Positions 1 through 8,113 are shown, counted from the first letter of the stretch. The stretch: DNA of 64,000 nt from [Bacillus] selenitireducens MLS10 (GCF_000093085.1 NC_014219.1:496001-560000), one strand, 5' to 3'. Program-made: numbers and translations. Notes: generated from the letters alone by a model not told the origin.

Positions 1-1056
1 GAAGACTTCCGGGTCGGTGAAGGTCACCCAGGGAATGGCATTGTAGGAGACTTTGGTATGAAGGCCGGTGATGAGCTGTTGGACGACGTGCTTCCCTTCG
101 ACGCCTGCGACATGGGTGAACTGAAGTCCGCCGTTGACGTCACCGACGGCATAGACGCCGTCCGCCGTCGTCCGCAGGCTGCCGTCGACTTTGACAGCAC
201 CGGTTGACTCGGTTTCGATGCCGGCAAAGGAGAGGTTCAGTCTTCCTGTATTCGGCCGTCTTCCTGCAGCGACGAGGATCTCATCGGCTTTGACGGTGAC
301 CTGTTTACCGTTCTGTTCGAGAAGAAGCTGTTTTTCGTTCTGTTCGTTCACAGTGACTTCTTTGACCATGGCTGAGCCGATGAACGTCAATTCCTCACTC
401 AGGACCTTGGTCATCGTCTCGCGGACTTCGCCGTCCTCGCGGAACAGCGGTGTATCTGCCATGTCGATGAGCGTCACTTCGCTTCCGAGGCGGGCGAAGG
501 CCTGAGCCATCTCGGAACCGATGGCACCGGCACCGATGACGGCGAGCCGGCGCGGGAGTGTCTCGAGACTGAAAATGGTCTCGTTCGTCAGTGGACCGGC
601 TTCTTTCAGTCCCGGAACCGGCGGGATGACGGGAGATGAGCCGGTTGAGATGACGATTTTTTCGCCGCGGATCGAGCCCGTCCCTTCGATGGCGATGACG
701 TCACGTTCAAGAAAGGAGGCATATCCGTCGTATACATCGACGCCCATGTTCTCAAAGCGCTCTTTGCTGTCATGCCCCTGAATATCCGTTATGGCGTCCT
801 GGACTTGCTGCATGACGGCTTTTATATCCACGTCTCCGGTGACGGACAGCCCGAATGCACCGGCCTGTCGGGCCTGGTGGACGGTTTTCGCCGCAGCGAT
901 GAGCGCTTTTGACGGCACGCAGCCGACGTTCAGGCAGTCGCCGCCGAGGGCCTTACCTTCGATCAAAGCGGTCTTCGCCCCGAAAGAAGCGGCACCTGCG
1001 GCTACGGTCAGTCCCCCAGATCCGCCTCCGATGACGATGACATCATACTTTTTCAT
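1..1056 (-). CDS. Mercuric-reductase/dihydrolipoamide-dehydrogenase-like flavoprotein disulfide reductase (partial)
   Basis: FAD- and NAD(P)H-dependent disulfide oxidoreductase of the pyridine nucleotide-disulfide family. The 352 visible residues hold the FAD motif GGGSGG (10-15), the redox-active pair CLNVGC (Cys41, Cys46) followed by VPSKAL, the NAD(P) motif GAGAIGSE near residue 176 and the second FAD motif VYAVGDV. The C-terminal dimerisation domain runs off the window edge. The start is the ATG whose ATGA overlaps the stop of the TVP38 gene. AGGAG lies nine bases upstream, a better spacing than for the in-frame ATG two codons earlier. Substrate is unknown: the Hg-specific N-terminal domain is absent, so calling it MerA would be unsafe. 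The neighbours suggest a thiol/selenol redox partner, which is inference. Confidence 0.88.
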   Translation of the reverse strand, partial: MKKYDVIVIGGGSGGLTVAAGAASFGAKTALIEGKALGGDCLNVGCVPSKALIAAAKTVHQARQAGAFGLSVTGDVDIKAVMQQVQDAITDIQGHDSKERFENMGVDVYDGYASFLERDVIAIEGTGSIRGEKIVISTGSSPVIPPVPGLKEAGPLTNETIFSLETLPRRLAVIGAGAIGSEMAQAFARLGSEVTLIDMADTPLFREDGEVRETMTKVLSEELTFIGSAMVKEVTVNEQNEKQLLLEQNGKQVTVKADEILVAAGRRPNTGRLNLSFAGIETESTGAVKVDGSLRTTADGVYAVGDVNGGLQFTHVAGVEGKHVVQQLITGLHTKVSYNAIPWVTFTDPEVF

Positions 1057-1715
1057 GCACATTCTCTCCTTCGTCGTCCAGGCCGATTTTGCCGGACAGT
1101 TTTTTTTCTGAGCAGGATCGGGACAATCATAAAGACGAGAAAGATGGCGACGGCGGCTGCGATCTGCCAGGGATTAAGCGTCACAAAGCTCGATCCGAGA
1201 AAGGCATAGGCAAAGGTACCCGGAATGATCCCGATGAACGTGGCGGTGATAAAGGCCCGGAATTTGACGCCTGCCGTGGCGGCGATGTAGCTGATGGCGT
1301 CGAAATTGATCACCGGAATAAAGCGGAAGATCAGGACGTAGACAAAGCCGTTGTGGGCCATTTGCTTTTGGATGGTCGCGGTTTTGCCACCCTCTTTGAC
1401 TTTGATCAGCCGTGAGCCGAGTTTCCCGCCGATGAGGTAGGCGATGGCTGCGGACAGGGTGGCTCCGATGACGATGATGACCGTTCCCCAAAGGGCACCG
1501 AAGGCCAGGCCGCCTGCGAGACTCATGACGGATGCAGGGAAGAGGATGATCGGACGGAGGGCATAGAGCGTAATAAACAGAATCGGTGCCAATGTCCCGA
1601 ATCCGAGAATCCAGTTGCGGATCTCTTCCGGTGATACATCGAGGTATGAGCGGGAGAACCAGAGCAGTCCTCCTATTACTGCGGTTACAAGTGCGATGGT
1701 CAGCCATCTGTTCAT
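1053..1715 (-). CDS. TVP38/TMEM64 (VTT domain) membrane protein
   Basis: Integral membrane protein of 220 residues in the TVP38/TMEM64 (DedA-like, SNARE-associated) family. An N-terminal membrane helix (4-22) is followed by the VTT core, with glycine-rich re-entrant segments (SLAGGLAFGALWG and IIPGTFAYAF) and RFIPVINFDAISY. The tail is basic (RKKTVRQNRPGRRRR). Family members act in lipid scrambling or membrane homeostasis, and in many bacteria they sit beside or are fused to flavoprotein disulfide reductases, exactly as here. ATG with AAAGGGA seven bases upstream. The stop overlaps the reductase start (ATGA), so the two are translationally coupled. The selenoprotein gene ends 30 bases upstream, so all three probably form one operon. 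Confidence 0.9.
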   Translation of the reverse strand: MNRWLTIALVTAVIGGLLWFSRSYLDVSPEEIRNWILGFGTLAPILFITLYALRPIILFPASVMSLAGGLAFGALWGTVIIVIGATLSAAIAYLIGGKLGSRLIKVKEGGKTATIQKQMAHNGFVYVLIFRFIPVINFDAISYIAATAGVKFRAFITATFIGIIPGTFAYAFLGSSFVTLNPWQIAAAVAIFLVFMIVPILLRKKTVRQNRPGRRRRECA

Positions 1716-1745
1716 GGGGCAGTCCCTTTCTTACACGCTCCGGCG

Positions 1746-2486
1746 TCAGTCTCGGCGCCAGCGGTATGGCAATTTTTGAATCTTCTCGTCGTCTTCTGTT
1801 CTGTTCTGAACGGCCTCAAGGAGATCGACGGTGATCTTCTCCTGGAGGTCGCTGCGCCCGGCCTGGCCGAACGTGCGGCCGAGGGGGAACTTGATGTGCA
1901 GCGCCCGGGGTACGGACACTTTTTCGGTCAAATCAGGCAAGTGCGTCACAGAGGCCGTTGCGATGCCGGCCTGTTCCGCTGCCTGCTGGATCAATCCCAC
2001 GGATTGATGGCAAATGTATCAGCCGGGGGAGAGAAGAAGCACATCGACGTGCTCTTTTTTCAACTGTTTCAGAATAACGGGGATGCTTTCCTGATCTAGG
2101 CGGTCCGTTTCCGGAATATAGCCCATCATGCCGTAATGCGTCTTGGCAACGGATCCGATCCGTCCCTCTTCGGCGAGCTTCTTCAGTGCTTCAAGGGGGA
2201 AGACCGCGCCCGTGTCTTTATCCGCTTCCTCCGTGTCGTAATGGGTGTGGGTAATCATCAGCTGATCCGGGTCTGTGTCAGACGGAATCAGTCTGACAGA
2301 CGGGTCACCCGCGTCGACATCGAAGCCCTCCTGTGATTTCAGGTGGACGCCTGCGGTCGTCAAAAACGCGACGTTCCAATTCGTCATCGGTTTTACCGGT
2401 GTCGTGAAAGCGTTCGTACGGTCACGATTATTGATGGTTCGGTTGGCTGAGAGCTTAAACAGCCAGTGCTTGATCTGCTTCAACAT
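1746..2486 (-). CDS. Selenoprotein, GrdB-related (glycine/sarcosine/betaine reductase selenoprotein B family), Sec156 at UGA
   Basis: A 246-residue protein if the in-frame UGA at 2019-2021 is read as selenocysteine. Otherwise translation stops after 155 residues and 90 family-like residues are left without a start. The frame is identical on both sides: VDVLLLSPG-U-YICHQSVGLIQQAAEQAG. As I know the family, this position carries Cys or Sec in a (C/U)xxC motif followed by HQTVGLIQ, so UYIC is a UxxC redox motif. Other family-like segments are TTAGVHLKSQEGFDVD, SDTDPDQLMITHTHYD and PRALHIKFPLG. A hairpin fitting the bacterial SECIS rules follows the UGA. The ATG has AGGGAGGA upstream. The reaction of these short GrdB-like proteins is unproven; thiol/selenol redox chemistry is likely. 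First gene of the operon with the TVP38 and flavoprotein genes. Confidence 0.88.
1984..2012 (-). promoter_or_regulatory. Candidate bacterial SECIS hairpin
   Basis: Directly after the UGA (minus strand) ATCAATC and GATTGAT form a perfect 7-bp stem around the loop CGTGG. An outer TGC/GCA stem is separated by a small internal loop. The apical loop begins 17 bases after the UGA and has G as its second base. Both fit the published bacterial SECIS rules (loop 16-37 bases from UGA, G in the first two loop positions). Confidence 0.75.
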
Positions 2487-2510
2487 GAATATCCTCCCTT
2501 TCTGTCCTAC

Positions 2511-2516
2511 AGTATA
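2511..2516 (-). promoter_or_regulatory. Probable -10 box for the selenoprotein operon
   Basis: On the minus strand TATACT lies 25 bases upstream of the selenoprotein start codon. No convincing -35 hexamer is present at the usual distance, so activator dependence or a weak promoter is possible. Confidence 0.4.
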
Positions 2517-2553
2517 ACGGAAACGGAGGGTGAAAGTCGTGCGGAATGCTTGA

Positions 2554-2582
2554 TTGACAAGTCTGTCTGTAAGCTGTAATAT
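2554..2582 (+). promoter_or_regulatory. Sigma-A promoter of the GntR/ABC operon
   Basis: TTGACA (2554-2559) and TAATAT (2577-2582) are separated by exactly 17 bases, 47 bases upstream of the regulator's start codon. This is a near-consensus housekeeping promoter. Confidence 0.8.
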
Positions 2583-2586
2583 CATT

Positions 2587-2610
2587 AGTACATTACTCCA
2601 GTAATGCACT
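2587..2610 (+). promoter_or_regulatory. Inverted repeat, candidate YtrA-type operator
   Basis: Arms AGTACATTACT and AGTAATGCACT flank CC. They match as an inverted repeat at 10 of 11 positions, and the inner 7-bp arms are perfect. The repeat starts four bases after the -10 box, where a bound repressor would block the promoter. Autoregulation by the adjacent GntR protein is inferred. Confidence 0.6.
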
Positions 2611-2628
2611 GGGTCAGGTGGTGAACGG

Positions 2629-3012
2629 ATGCTGTCATCGGATGATACAAGACCGATTTATAAACAGCTGGCAGAGTGGCTTGAAACGGAGATCTTAAGC
2701 GGTCAGTTCCAGGAAGGGGACAAGGTGTATTCCCAATACCAGCTCGCGGATCTTTACACCATTAATCCTGCTACGGCGGCGAAGGGGCTCACGATCCTGC
2801 TCGATGAAGGGATTCTCTACAAGAAGCGGGGCCTCGGGATGTTTGTCGCTGAAGGGGCGCGCGAAACGATTCTGACAAAACGCCGGGCAACAACCGTCAG
2901 GCAGTCAGCAAGGTCGTTTGTCAAAGAAGCAACATACGTGGGCATGACGGATGAGGAGATGCTTGCGTTGCTCAAAGAGATGCAAAAGGAGGCGTCACGG
3001 GATGAAGATTGA
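2629..3012 (+). CDS. GntR-family transcriptional regulator, YtrA subfamily
   Basis: DNA-binding repressor of 127 residues. The winged helix-turn-helix spans about 8-75 (PIYKQLAEWLETEILSG, INPATAAKGLTILLDEGILYKKRGLGMFV). Only a short helical tail follows, with no FadR/HutC effector domain, which is the YtrA arrangement. Such regulators normally sit first in, and repress, an ABC exporter operon that responds to cell-envelope stress, as here. GGTGGTGA precedes the ATG. The reading frame overlaps the ATPase gene by 11 bases. The inducing signal is unknown. Confidence 0.9.
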   Translation: MLSSDDTRPIYKQLAEWLETEILSGQFQEGDKVYSQYQLADLYTINPATAAKGLTILLDEGILYKKRGLGMFVAEGARETILTKRRATTVRQSARSFVKEATYVGMTDEEMLALLKEMQKEASRDED

Positions 3013-3904
3013 ATGCAAGCAAGCGACGAAGCGCTTTGGAAGAAGGACCGAAGCGGTGAAAGACGTATCACTGACACTTGATCAGCCGTCCATAACGGGG
3101 CTTGTCGGACGTAATGGAGCCGGAAAGACGACGCTTCTTCAGCTGATGGCGGGGTATTTGAAGCCGACAGAGGGCAAAGTTCTGATCGGCGGGGAAGCCC
3201 CCTTCAACCATGAAGCGCTCGCTGCGAATGTGTCCCTGATCGATGATCGGATGGCCTTTCCGGAAGGGCTCAGCCTCGGTATGGTGATGAAGTTGGCGGA
3301 GAAGATGTATCCGAACTGGAATAAAGTGATCGGGGACGGGCTGTTTGCCTATTTCGGATTTGATCACAAGGCCCGGCATGAGGACCTCTCAAAGGGGAAA
3401 AAGAGTCTCTTTAATGCGGTGTTCGGCCTCGCGGCGCGTACAGACGTGACGTTCTTTGATGAGCCGACAACGGGGATGGACGAAGAAACACGCCGGGACT
3501 TTTACCGGGCACTGTTAAAGGATTACCTCGAGGAGCCGCGGATCATCCTCGTATCGAGTCATCATATCGGTGAGCTTGAGGATCTGCTTGAGTCGGTGAT
3601 TGTCATGGAAGAGGGACGAATCTTCCTGCACGAAGACATGGCAGATCTCGACGATTATGCCTTTTCTGTAACCGGGTCGAATGAAGCGGTTACGGCTGCC
3701 GTCGCCGGGAAACACGTCCTCGACGAAGAAGCGGTCGGGCCGAACCTGAAACGGGTCCTGTTGAAGCGGGATATGACGACCATTCCGGAACCGTTCACGG
3801 ATGCAGGATTCAAAGTGGGACGGGTGTCCGCAACGGAAGTGTGTCATGCGTTAACGAAAAGCCGGAAAGGAGCGATTGATGATGTCTACAGCCGCCAACA
3901 CTAA
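3002..3904 (+). CDS. ABC transporter ATP-binding protein
   Basis: Cytoplasmic ATPase of 300 residues energising the adjacent membrane subunits. Walker A is GRNGAGKTT, Walker B is VTFFDEPTTGMD and the switch histidine is in VSSHHI. The signature motif is degenerate (DLSKGKKSLF instead of LSGGQ). A C-terminal extension of about 90 residues follows the nucleotide-binding fold, as in YtrB/EcsA-like proteins. I chose the ATG giving MKIECKQ, inside the end of gntR, because the upstream in-frame residues are arginine-rich and not family-like. Substrate unknown; export or envelope-stress function is inferred from the YtrA-type regulator. Confidence 0.9.
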   Translation: MKIECKQATKRFGRRTEAVKDVSLTLDQPSITGLVGRNGAGKTTLLQLMAGYLKPTEGKVLIGGEAPFNHEALAANVSLIDDRMAFPEGLSLGMVMKLAEKMYPNWNKVIGDGLFAYFGFDHKARHEDLSKGKKSLFNAVFGLAARTDVTFFDEPTTGMDEETRRDFYRALLKDYLEEPRIILVSSHHIGELEDLLESVIVMEEGRIFLHEDMADLDDYAFSVTGSNEAVTAAVAGKHVLDEEAVGPNLKRVLLKRDMTTIPEPFTDAGFKVGRVSATEVCHALTKSRKGAIDDVYSRQH

Positions 3905-4613
3905 TACGATGACCTGGAATCTTGTCAGGATGAAGCTTGCTTCAAGCGGCTATGTCCTCTGGCAGCTGATGTTTTTGCAGGGACTCGGGTTTCTCTTCTC
4001 TTTGAATCCGAATGCGGGAGGGGGAGGCGGTATGCAGTTTATGTCGTACAGCTTCAGCTCGTATTCTGGAACGATTGTGTTTTTCTTTACGGTTATCTGG
4101 ATGATGATCGTGACAGGCGGTCTTACCCTGAAGCGGGTACAGACCGGTGTGTTCAGTTTCCCGGCGACGAGGGATACGGAGGCCTGGTCAAACGGAATCA
4201 TCATGCTCATTTACAGCTTTATCGGCGCCCTGACGGCCATATTGATCCAGTTCCCCCTGATTCTGATTCACCGGTTTGTCATGGCGACAGACGGAATTGT
4301 GATCGTGGAAGAAGCAACGCTTGCCGCCTATCTGTCCGGCTTTATCGGGACCTGGCTGTATCTGTTGCTTACGGGTAGCCTCGCTTATCTGATCTGGACG
4401 CTCTTTCAACAGCACGTCTTTATTCGGATCGGCACGGTTGCAGCATTGGCGATTCTCCTCTTTACGCCCGTGAACAGTGTGACAGGGTCCGTGTTTCTCT
4501 GGATCGCAGAGGAAAATGTGCTGACGGTCTTTGCCGTGAAGGCGCTGCTTGTGTCAGTGGTGTTCTATGTGAGTGGCTTTCTGCTCATGAGACGAATGGA
4601 GGTGATTCGCTGA
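3879..4613 (+). CDS. ABC transporter membrane subunit (ABC-2 type)
   Basis: Hydrophobic protein of 244 residues with about six membrane helices (for example residues 19-36, 59-83, 105-130 and 154-180). It follows and overlaps the ATPase gene. AAAGGAG lies six bases before the chosen ATG; a second ATG follows directly and a TTG precedes it. Sequence is poorly conserved, as is usual for these permeases. It presumably forms the translocation path for the ATPase at 3002. Confidence 0.78.
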   Translation: MMSTAANTNTMTWNLVRMKLASSGYVLWQLMFLQGLGFLFSLNPNAGGGGGMQFMSYSFSSYSGTIVFFFTVIWMMIVTGGLTLKRVQTGVFSFPATRDTEAWSNGIIMLIYSFIGALTAILIQFPLILIHRFVMATDGIVIVEEATLAAYLSGFIGTWLYLLLTGSLAYLIWTLFQQHVFIRIGTVAALAILLFTPVNSVTGSVFLWIAEENVLTVFAVKALLVSVVFYVSGFLLMRRMEVIR

Positions 4614-5338
4614 TGTCGCTGGTACTCTTTTCTCTTTTAAACATCGGAATCATGGTCGTTGTCTTTTATGTGTTATACCGGGTCTTTTTCTCGAGACTGC
4701 AGAACCGTTCTCAAAGCCTGTCTTTCCGCGCGTTCGGCGTCTATCTGGCACTTCTTCTCTTGGCCGTTCCGTTTGTGCTCATTGTGGACGGAGATGAGAC
4801 TGAGCCCATGCAAGAAGCCGAACCCGGGATGCTTGAGACGGTAAGAGAAGACGTGATGGCGCTCATTGAAGCAGGCGATCGGGAGGGGCTGATGACCGAT
4901 CACCGCACGGAAATACTGACACTTTCCGCTTCGGAATGGCCGGGCGGGATTTCGGCGACGGAAAATCTGAATGGCATCCACTTGATCCGCGACACGGATC
5001 CGGCCTATGGAGATGACATCACGGTCACCTTCGTGTATCCTCATAGTGAGTTCAATGAACGGGTCGTGACTGAAGAATTGCCGGAGGTGGGCCTTGAAGA
5101 GACCGATGACGGAATCAGTCTGAACTTTTCCGATCAGGAGCTTGTGTTCTCTTTCATCACACCGATGATTACCGTCGAACAGTTTTCTGACGGGGAGGAA
5201 GGGGATCATCCCTTCATGAGCACGAGCTTCACCTCCTCACAAAGCCAGCCCATCGTCTGGATCCAGTCGGCGGAATGGCTTCCTGTAGACGGTTATTTCA
5301 GCGAGACGACCCGAATTGAAAGGCAGGAGGAAGAATGA
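4613..5338 (+). CDS. Membrane-anchored acidic protein of ABC operon, unknown function
   Basis: A 241-residue protein I do not recognise. Two membrane helices (about 4-26 and 42-62) are followed by about 175 acidic residues predicted outside the membrane, starting DGDETEPMQEAEPG. The start codon overlaps the previous stop (TGATG) with GGAGGTGA upstream, so it is translationally coupled to the permease. It could be an accessory or sensing subunit of the transporter. No catalytic motif seen. Confidence 0.7.
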   Translation: MSLVLFSLLNIGIMVVVFYVLYRVFFSRLQNRSQSLSFRAFGVYLALLLLAVPFVLIVDGDETEPMQEAEPGMLETVREDVMALIEAGDREGLMTDHRTEILTLSASEWPGGISATENLNGIHLIRDTDPAYGDDITVTFVYPHSEFNERVVTEELPEVGLEETDDGISLNFSDQELVFSFITPMITVEQFSDGEEGDHPFMSTSFTSSQSQPIVWIQSAEWLPVDGYFSETTRIERQEEE

Positions 5339-5685
5339 AAGATACGGTATTATTTACAGTGGAGCTGCTGCGGATTATTTTGATTTTGTTTGCGGCTCTT
5401 GTCGGGTATTCGCTGTTGAACACGTTTGTGATGGACTTTTTTGGCGGTCTGGATGTCTTTGAAGGGAATGACTTTTTCCGAACGTGGTTCTTTCTGCTTC
5501 AGACACTCGGGATCCTCGGTCTGGTCACGGTTCTGTACCGCAATAAGCTGAAGAAGTCCGGGTGGATGGCCAAATACCAGGGCCCTCTTCAGGCCCGGAC
5601 GGTCTGGTGGATCGTGCGGATCAGTCTTGCGGCGATTGTCGCCTCTTACGGAATCTTTTTCGGACTGGTTGTATTTTCCGGGTGA
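5335..5685 (+). CDS. Small membrane protein of ABC operon
   Basis: A 116-residue protein with three predicted membrane helices (about 9-32, 48-66 and 90-114). Its ATG overlaps the preceding stop (ATGA). It is the last gene of the five-gene GntR/ABC operon. No family recognised; a further accessory subunit is the simplest reading. Confidence 0.65.
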   Translation: MKDTVLFTVELLRIILILFAALVGYSLLNTFVMDFFGGLDVFEGNDFFRTWFFLLQTLGILGLVTVLYRNKLKKSGWMAKYQGPLQARTVWWIVRISLAAIVASYGIFFGLVVFSG

Positions 5686-5751
5686 ACAGATGGTTGATTG
5701 TGGTAAAATAGAGTCGTATACCCAACTGTGTTGAAAAGGACGTGATCAGAA

Positions 5752-6738
5752 GTGAGCACTTCAAAGTTCAGCAGACCGGAACGGCTCTTTTACATCATGC
5801 AATTTTTATCCAATCACGATACGGTGAACGCCGGTGAACTGGCGGATCATTGTCAGGCGACAAAGCGCACCATCTACCGCGACATTCACTTCCTGCAGTC
5901 GCAGGGGCATGAGATTCAGACCCAGGGGCGGGAAGGCTACAAGCTGTTAATCCCGAACATGCAGGTCAGAAGCAAGCTCACCGAAGACGAGTGGCTGTCT
6001 CTGACGCTCTATCCCCTGCTTTCTTCGGGGATTGCCTCTTCGGATCATCCGTATCACCGCCACTACAAGACCGGCCTTGAAAAAGTGATGCGACTCGCGT
6101 CAGGGGGAGCACCGAACCCCGCATTTGCCGAGCGGATCCGCCTCCATGCGAGGACGCAGGACACCTTTCAGGCGAAGGTCATGCCAGCGATCATCACGGC
6201 GATCAGTGACAACCGCTGCATCGATGTCAGGTACTACGCCATGCACCGCTCGGAATGGTCGGAGCGGCGTCTGGAGCCATACTATCTTGTGCCAAGAGAA
6301 GGGCATCTTTACCTCGTTGCCTTCTGCCGGCTTCGAAACGATATCCGCGTGTTCAGGCTGAACCGTTTTGAAGACGTGCATGTCACGGACGCGCCGTTTA
6401 CGATTCCGCAGGACTTCTCCATCGATGCATTTCTGAAGAAGCGCTGGTCGATCATGGAGGAAGAGGAACCGGTGGACATCACCGTCCGCTTTTCGCCGGA
6501 TGCGGCCCGCTATGTGGATGAAGAGGACTTCTATGTGGAGACGAAAAAATACAATGAAACCGACGGGACATTGACGCTGACGGTCACGGTCGGGAGCCGG
6601 AAGGAATTCCTTCGCTGGATGCGCTCGTTCGGCCCTGATGCAGAAGTGCTCTCTCCGGCTTCGCTCCGGCAGGCGCTCGCAGCGGAATACCGGCATATGC
6701 TTGGCATGTATGAGGGAGATGACGAACGGCTATGGTAG
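5752..6738 (+). CDS. WYL-domain (YafY/DeoR-like) transcriptional regulator
   Basis: A 328-residue regulator. The N-terminal helix-turn-helix (about 8-62, with AGELADHCQATKRTIYRDIHFLQ) is followed by a central WYL domain (about 140-225, with RYYAMHRSEWSERRLEPYYLVPREGHLYLVAFC and FRLNRFEDV) and a C-terminal WCX-like region. WYL proteins usually bind a small ligand or nucleic acid. GTG start with AAAGGA upstream. It overlaps the next gene by seven bases and so begins a chain ending in the menaquinone genes. Control of that pathway is inferred only from position. Confidence 0.85.
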   Translation: MSTSKFSRPERLFYIMQFLSNHDTVNAGELADHCQATKRTIYRDIHFLQSQGHEIQTQGREGYKLLIPNMQVRSKLTEDEWLSLTLYPLLSSGIASSDHPYHRHYKTGLEKVMRLASGGAPNPAFAERIRLHARTQDTFQAKVMPAIITAISDNRCIDVRYYAMHRSEWSERRLEPYYLVPREGHLYLVAFCRLRNDIRVFRLNRFEDVHVTDAPFTIPQDFSIDAFLKKRWSIMEEEEPVDITVRFSPDAARYVDEEDFYVETKKYNETDGTLTLTVTVGSRKEFLRWMRSFGPDAEVLSPASLRQALAAEYRHMLGMYEGDDERLW

Positions 6739-7475
6739 TTTTGCATGTGATCCAGCTGGTCATGGGATTGACCCTTTCAGGAATCGGCTATCTGCTTCTT
6801 CAGGGGAAGATGCACAGCCTGGTCTCAGGCTTTGCGTCAAGAAGTGAACAGGAACAAAAAGACATGCTCGAGGCGGGCTATATGACAGTGACGGGGCGCG
6901 GCCTGTTCCTCTCCGGCGCCGTTCTTCTCATCGGTCTTGTTTTCGGTCTCATGGGCTTGTTCCAGGCGAACTTCTTCATGTGGGGCGTGTTTCTGCTGGT
7001 ACTGTTCGTAACGGCGTACCGCGGGATTGCGCGGGAACCGGAGCGGACGAGAAAACGAAACCGGATCGTCATGCACGTCACCGTGGTCTTCACTGCGGGT
7101 GTGCTCATCTTTGTCACGATCGCCGGATTCAGCGACAATGATCTGATCGTGCGTGACGACAGCTTTGAGGTGAGCGGCCTGTATGGGGACACATGGTCCT
7201 TGGACGACGTGGAGGCCGTGTCCCTTGAAACCGACGGGCCTTCGATCACGATGCGGACGAACGGCTTTTCCTTTGGAAGCACCGTGAAGGGCCGGTTCAG
7301 ACTGTCGGATGGCGGGCGGGCCCTGCTGTTTCTTGAGCTCGATGAACAGCCGTTTCTCCGGATTGAGCTGGACGACGACACGGTCTGGATCCACGACGGG
7401 GACCGTGACGTGACCGAATCATGGTATGATGAACTGACAGAACGACTGGCAGACAGAGAGGGGGAAGTTAGATGA
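6732..7475 (+). CDS. Membrane protein, DUF3784-like N-terminus with PH-like C-terminal domain
   Basis: A 247-residue protein. Two N-terminal helices with the pattern GLTLSGIGYLLLQGKMHSLV and the following LEAGY region resemble DUF3784 proteins. Two more helices lie at about 85-102 and 115-135. The last 100 residues look like a bacterial PH-type beta domain (SGLYGDTWSLDDVEAVSLE, RFRLSDGGRALLFLE). Start and stop overlap both neighbours (WYL gene and mqnB), so it is coupled to them. Function unknown. Confidence 0.68.
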   Translation: MVVLHVIQLVMGLTLSGIGYLLLQGKMHSLVSGFASRSEQEQKDMLEAGYMTVTGRGLFLSGAVLLIGLVFGLMGLFQANFFMWGVFLLVLFVTAYRGIAREPERTRKRNRIVMHVTVVFTAGVLIFVTIAGFSDNDLIVRDDSFEVSGLYGDTWSLDDVEAVSLETDGPSITMRTNGFSFGSTVKGRFRLSDGGRALLFLELDEQPFLRIELDDDTVWIHDGDRDVTESWYDELTERLADREGEVR

Positions 7476-8113
7476 AGCAGATTTTGATCGTGACATCCGT
7501 GGATAAAGAACGGCAGGCAGTGGAAGCCGGACTCAAAGGCGATCCGCGATTTCTCACCGGTCTCTGCGGCGTCGGTCCTGTGGAGGCCGCAGTACGGACG
7601 ATGAAGCTGTTGTCAACGTGCTCATCCTCCGTTGAAGCCGTATTGAACCTCGGTGTTGCCGGCGGGATTCCCGGGAAGGCGGCTGTCGGAGAAGCGGTAC
7701 TCGGGACAAAGACCGTACAGGCGGATCTCGGGTTTGAACAGGCGGACGGATCTTTTGAAGCCATCGAAGCGCTTGGCTTTACCGTCTCCGAACGTGATGC
7801 CAATTCTGACTTGATCAGCCGGGTAAGAGAGGCATTGCGGGAGAACGTACATGAGGGACCGATTGTCACCCAGTCGACGGTCACCGGAACGAAGGCATCT
7901 CTGGAAACTTTGTTGCAGCGCGTTCCTGATGCGATGGCCGAAGGAATGGAAGGATTCGCCGTTCATTCGGCGGCTGAAGCATACGGGATTCCGGCCCTTG
8001 AGCTACGGGCAATTTCCAATCCTGTCGGCCCCCGAAAGCGCGGGGAATGGCAACTCGAGGATGCGTTACATACACTGACCGGTCTGACGGTTCAATTAAA
8101 GGGGGGGATGTAA
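7472..8113 (+). CDS. mqnB: Futalosine hydrolase
   Basis: Cytosolic nucleosidase of 213 residues that splits futalosine (or 6-amino-6-deoxyfutalosine) in the alternative menaquinone pathway. It has the MTA/SAH nucleosidase fold: MKQILIVTSVDKE, GVGPVEAA, LNLGVAGGIPG and AEGMEGFAVHSAAEAYGIP. ATG overlaps the preceding stop (ATGA), and mqnD follows without a gap. A generic nucleosidase (Pfs) is the alternative, but the adjoining MqnD settles the role. Confidence 0.9.
   Translation: MKQILIVTSVDKERQAVEAGLKGDPRFLTGLCGVGPVEAAVRTMKLLSTCSSSVEAVLNLGVAGGIPGKAAVGEAVLGTKTVQADLGFEQADGSFEAIEALGFTVSERDANSDLISRVREALRENVHEGPIVTQSTVTGTKASLETLLQRVPDAMAEGMEGFAVHSAAEAYGIPALELRAISNPVGPRKRGEWQLEDALHTLTGLTVQLKGGM

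Noticed and set aside
1-1056. True mercuric reductase (MerA)
   Set aside because: The N-terminal metal-binding domain is missing, no mer genes are adjacent and the C-terminal cysteine pair lies outside the window, so only family membership can be claimed.
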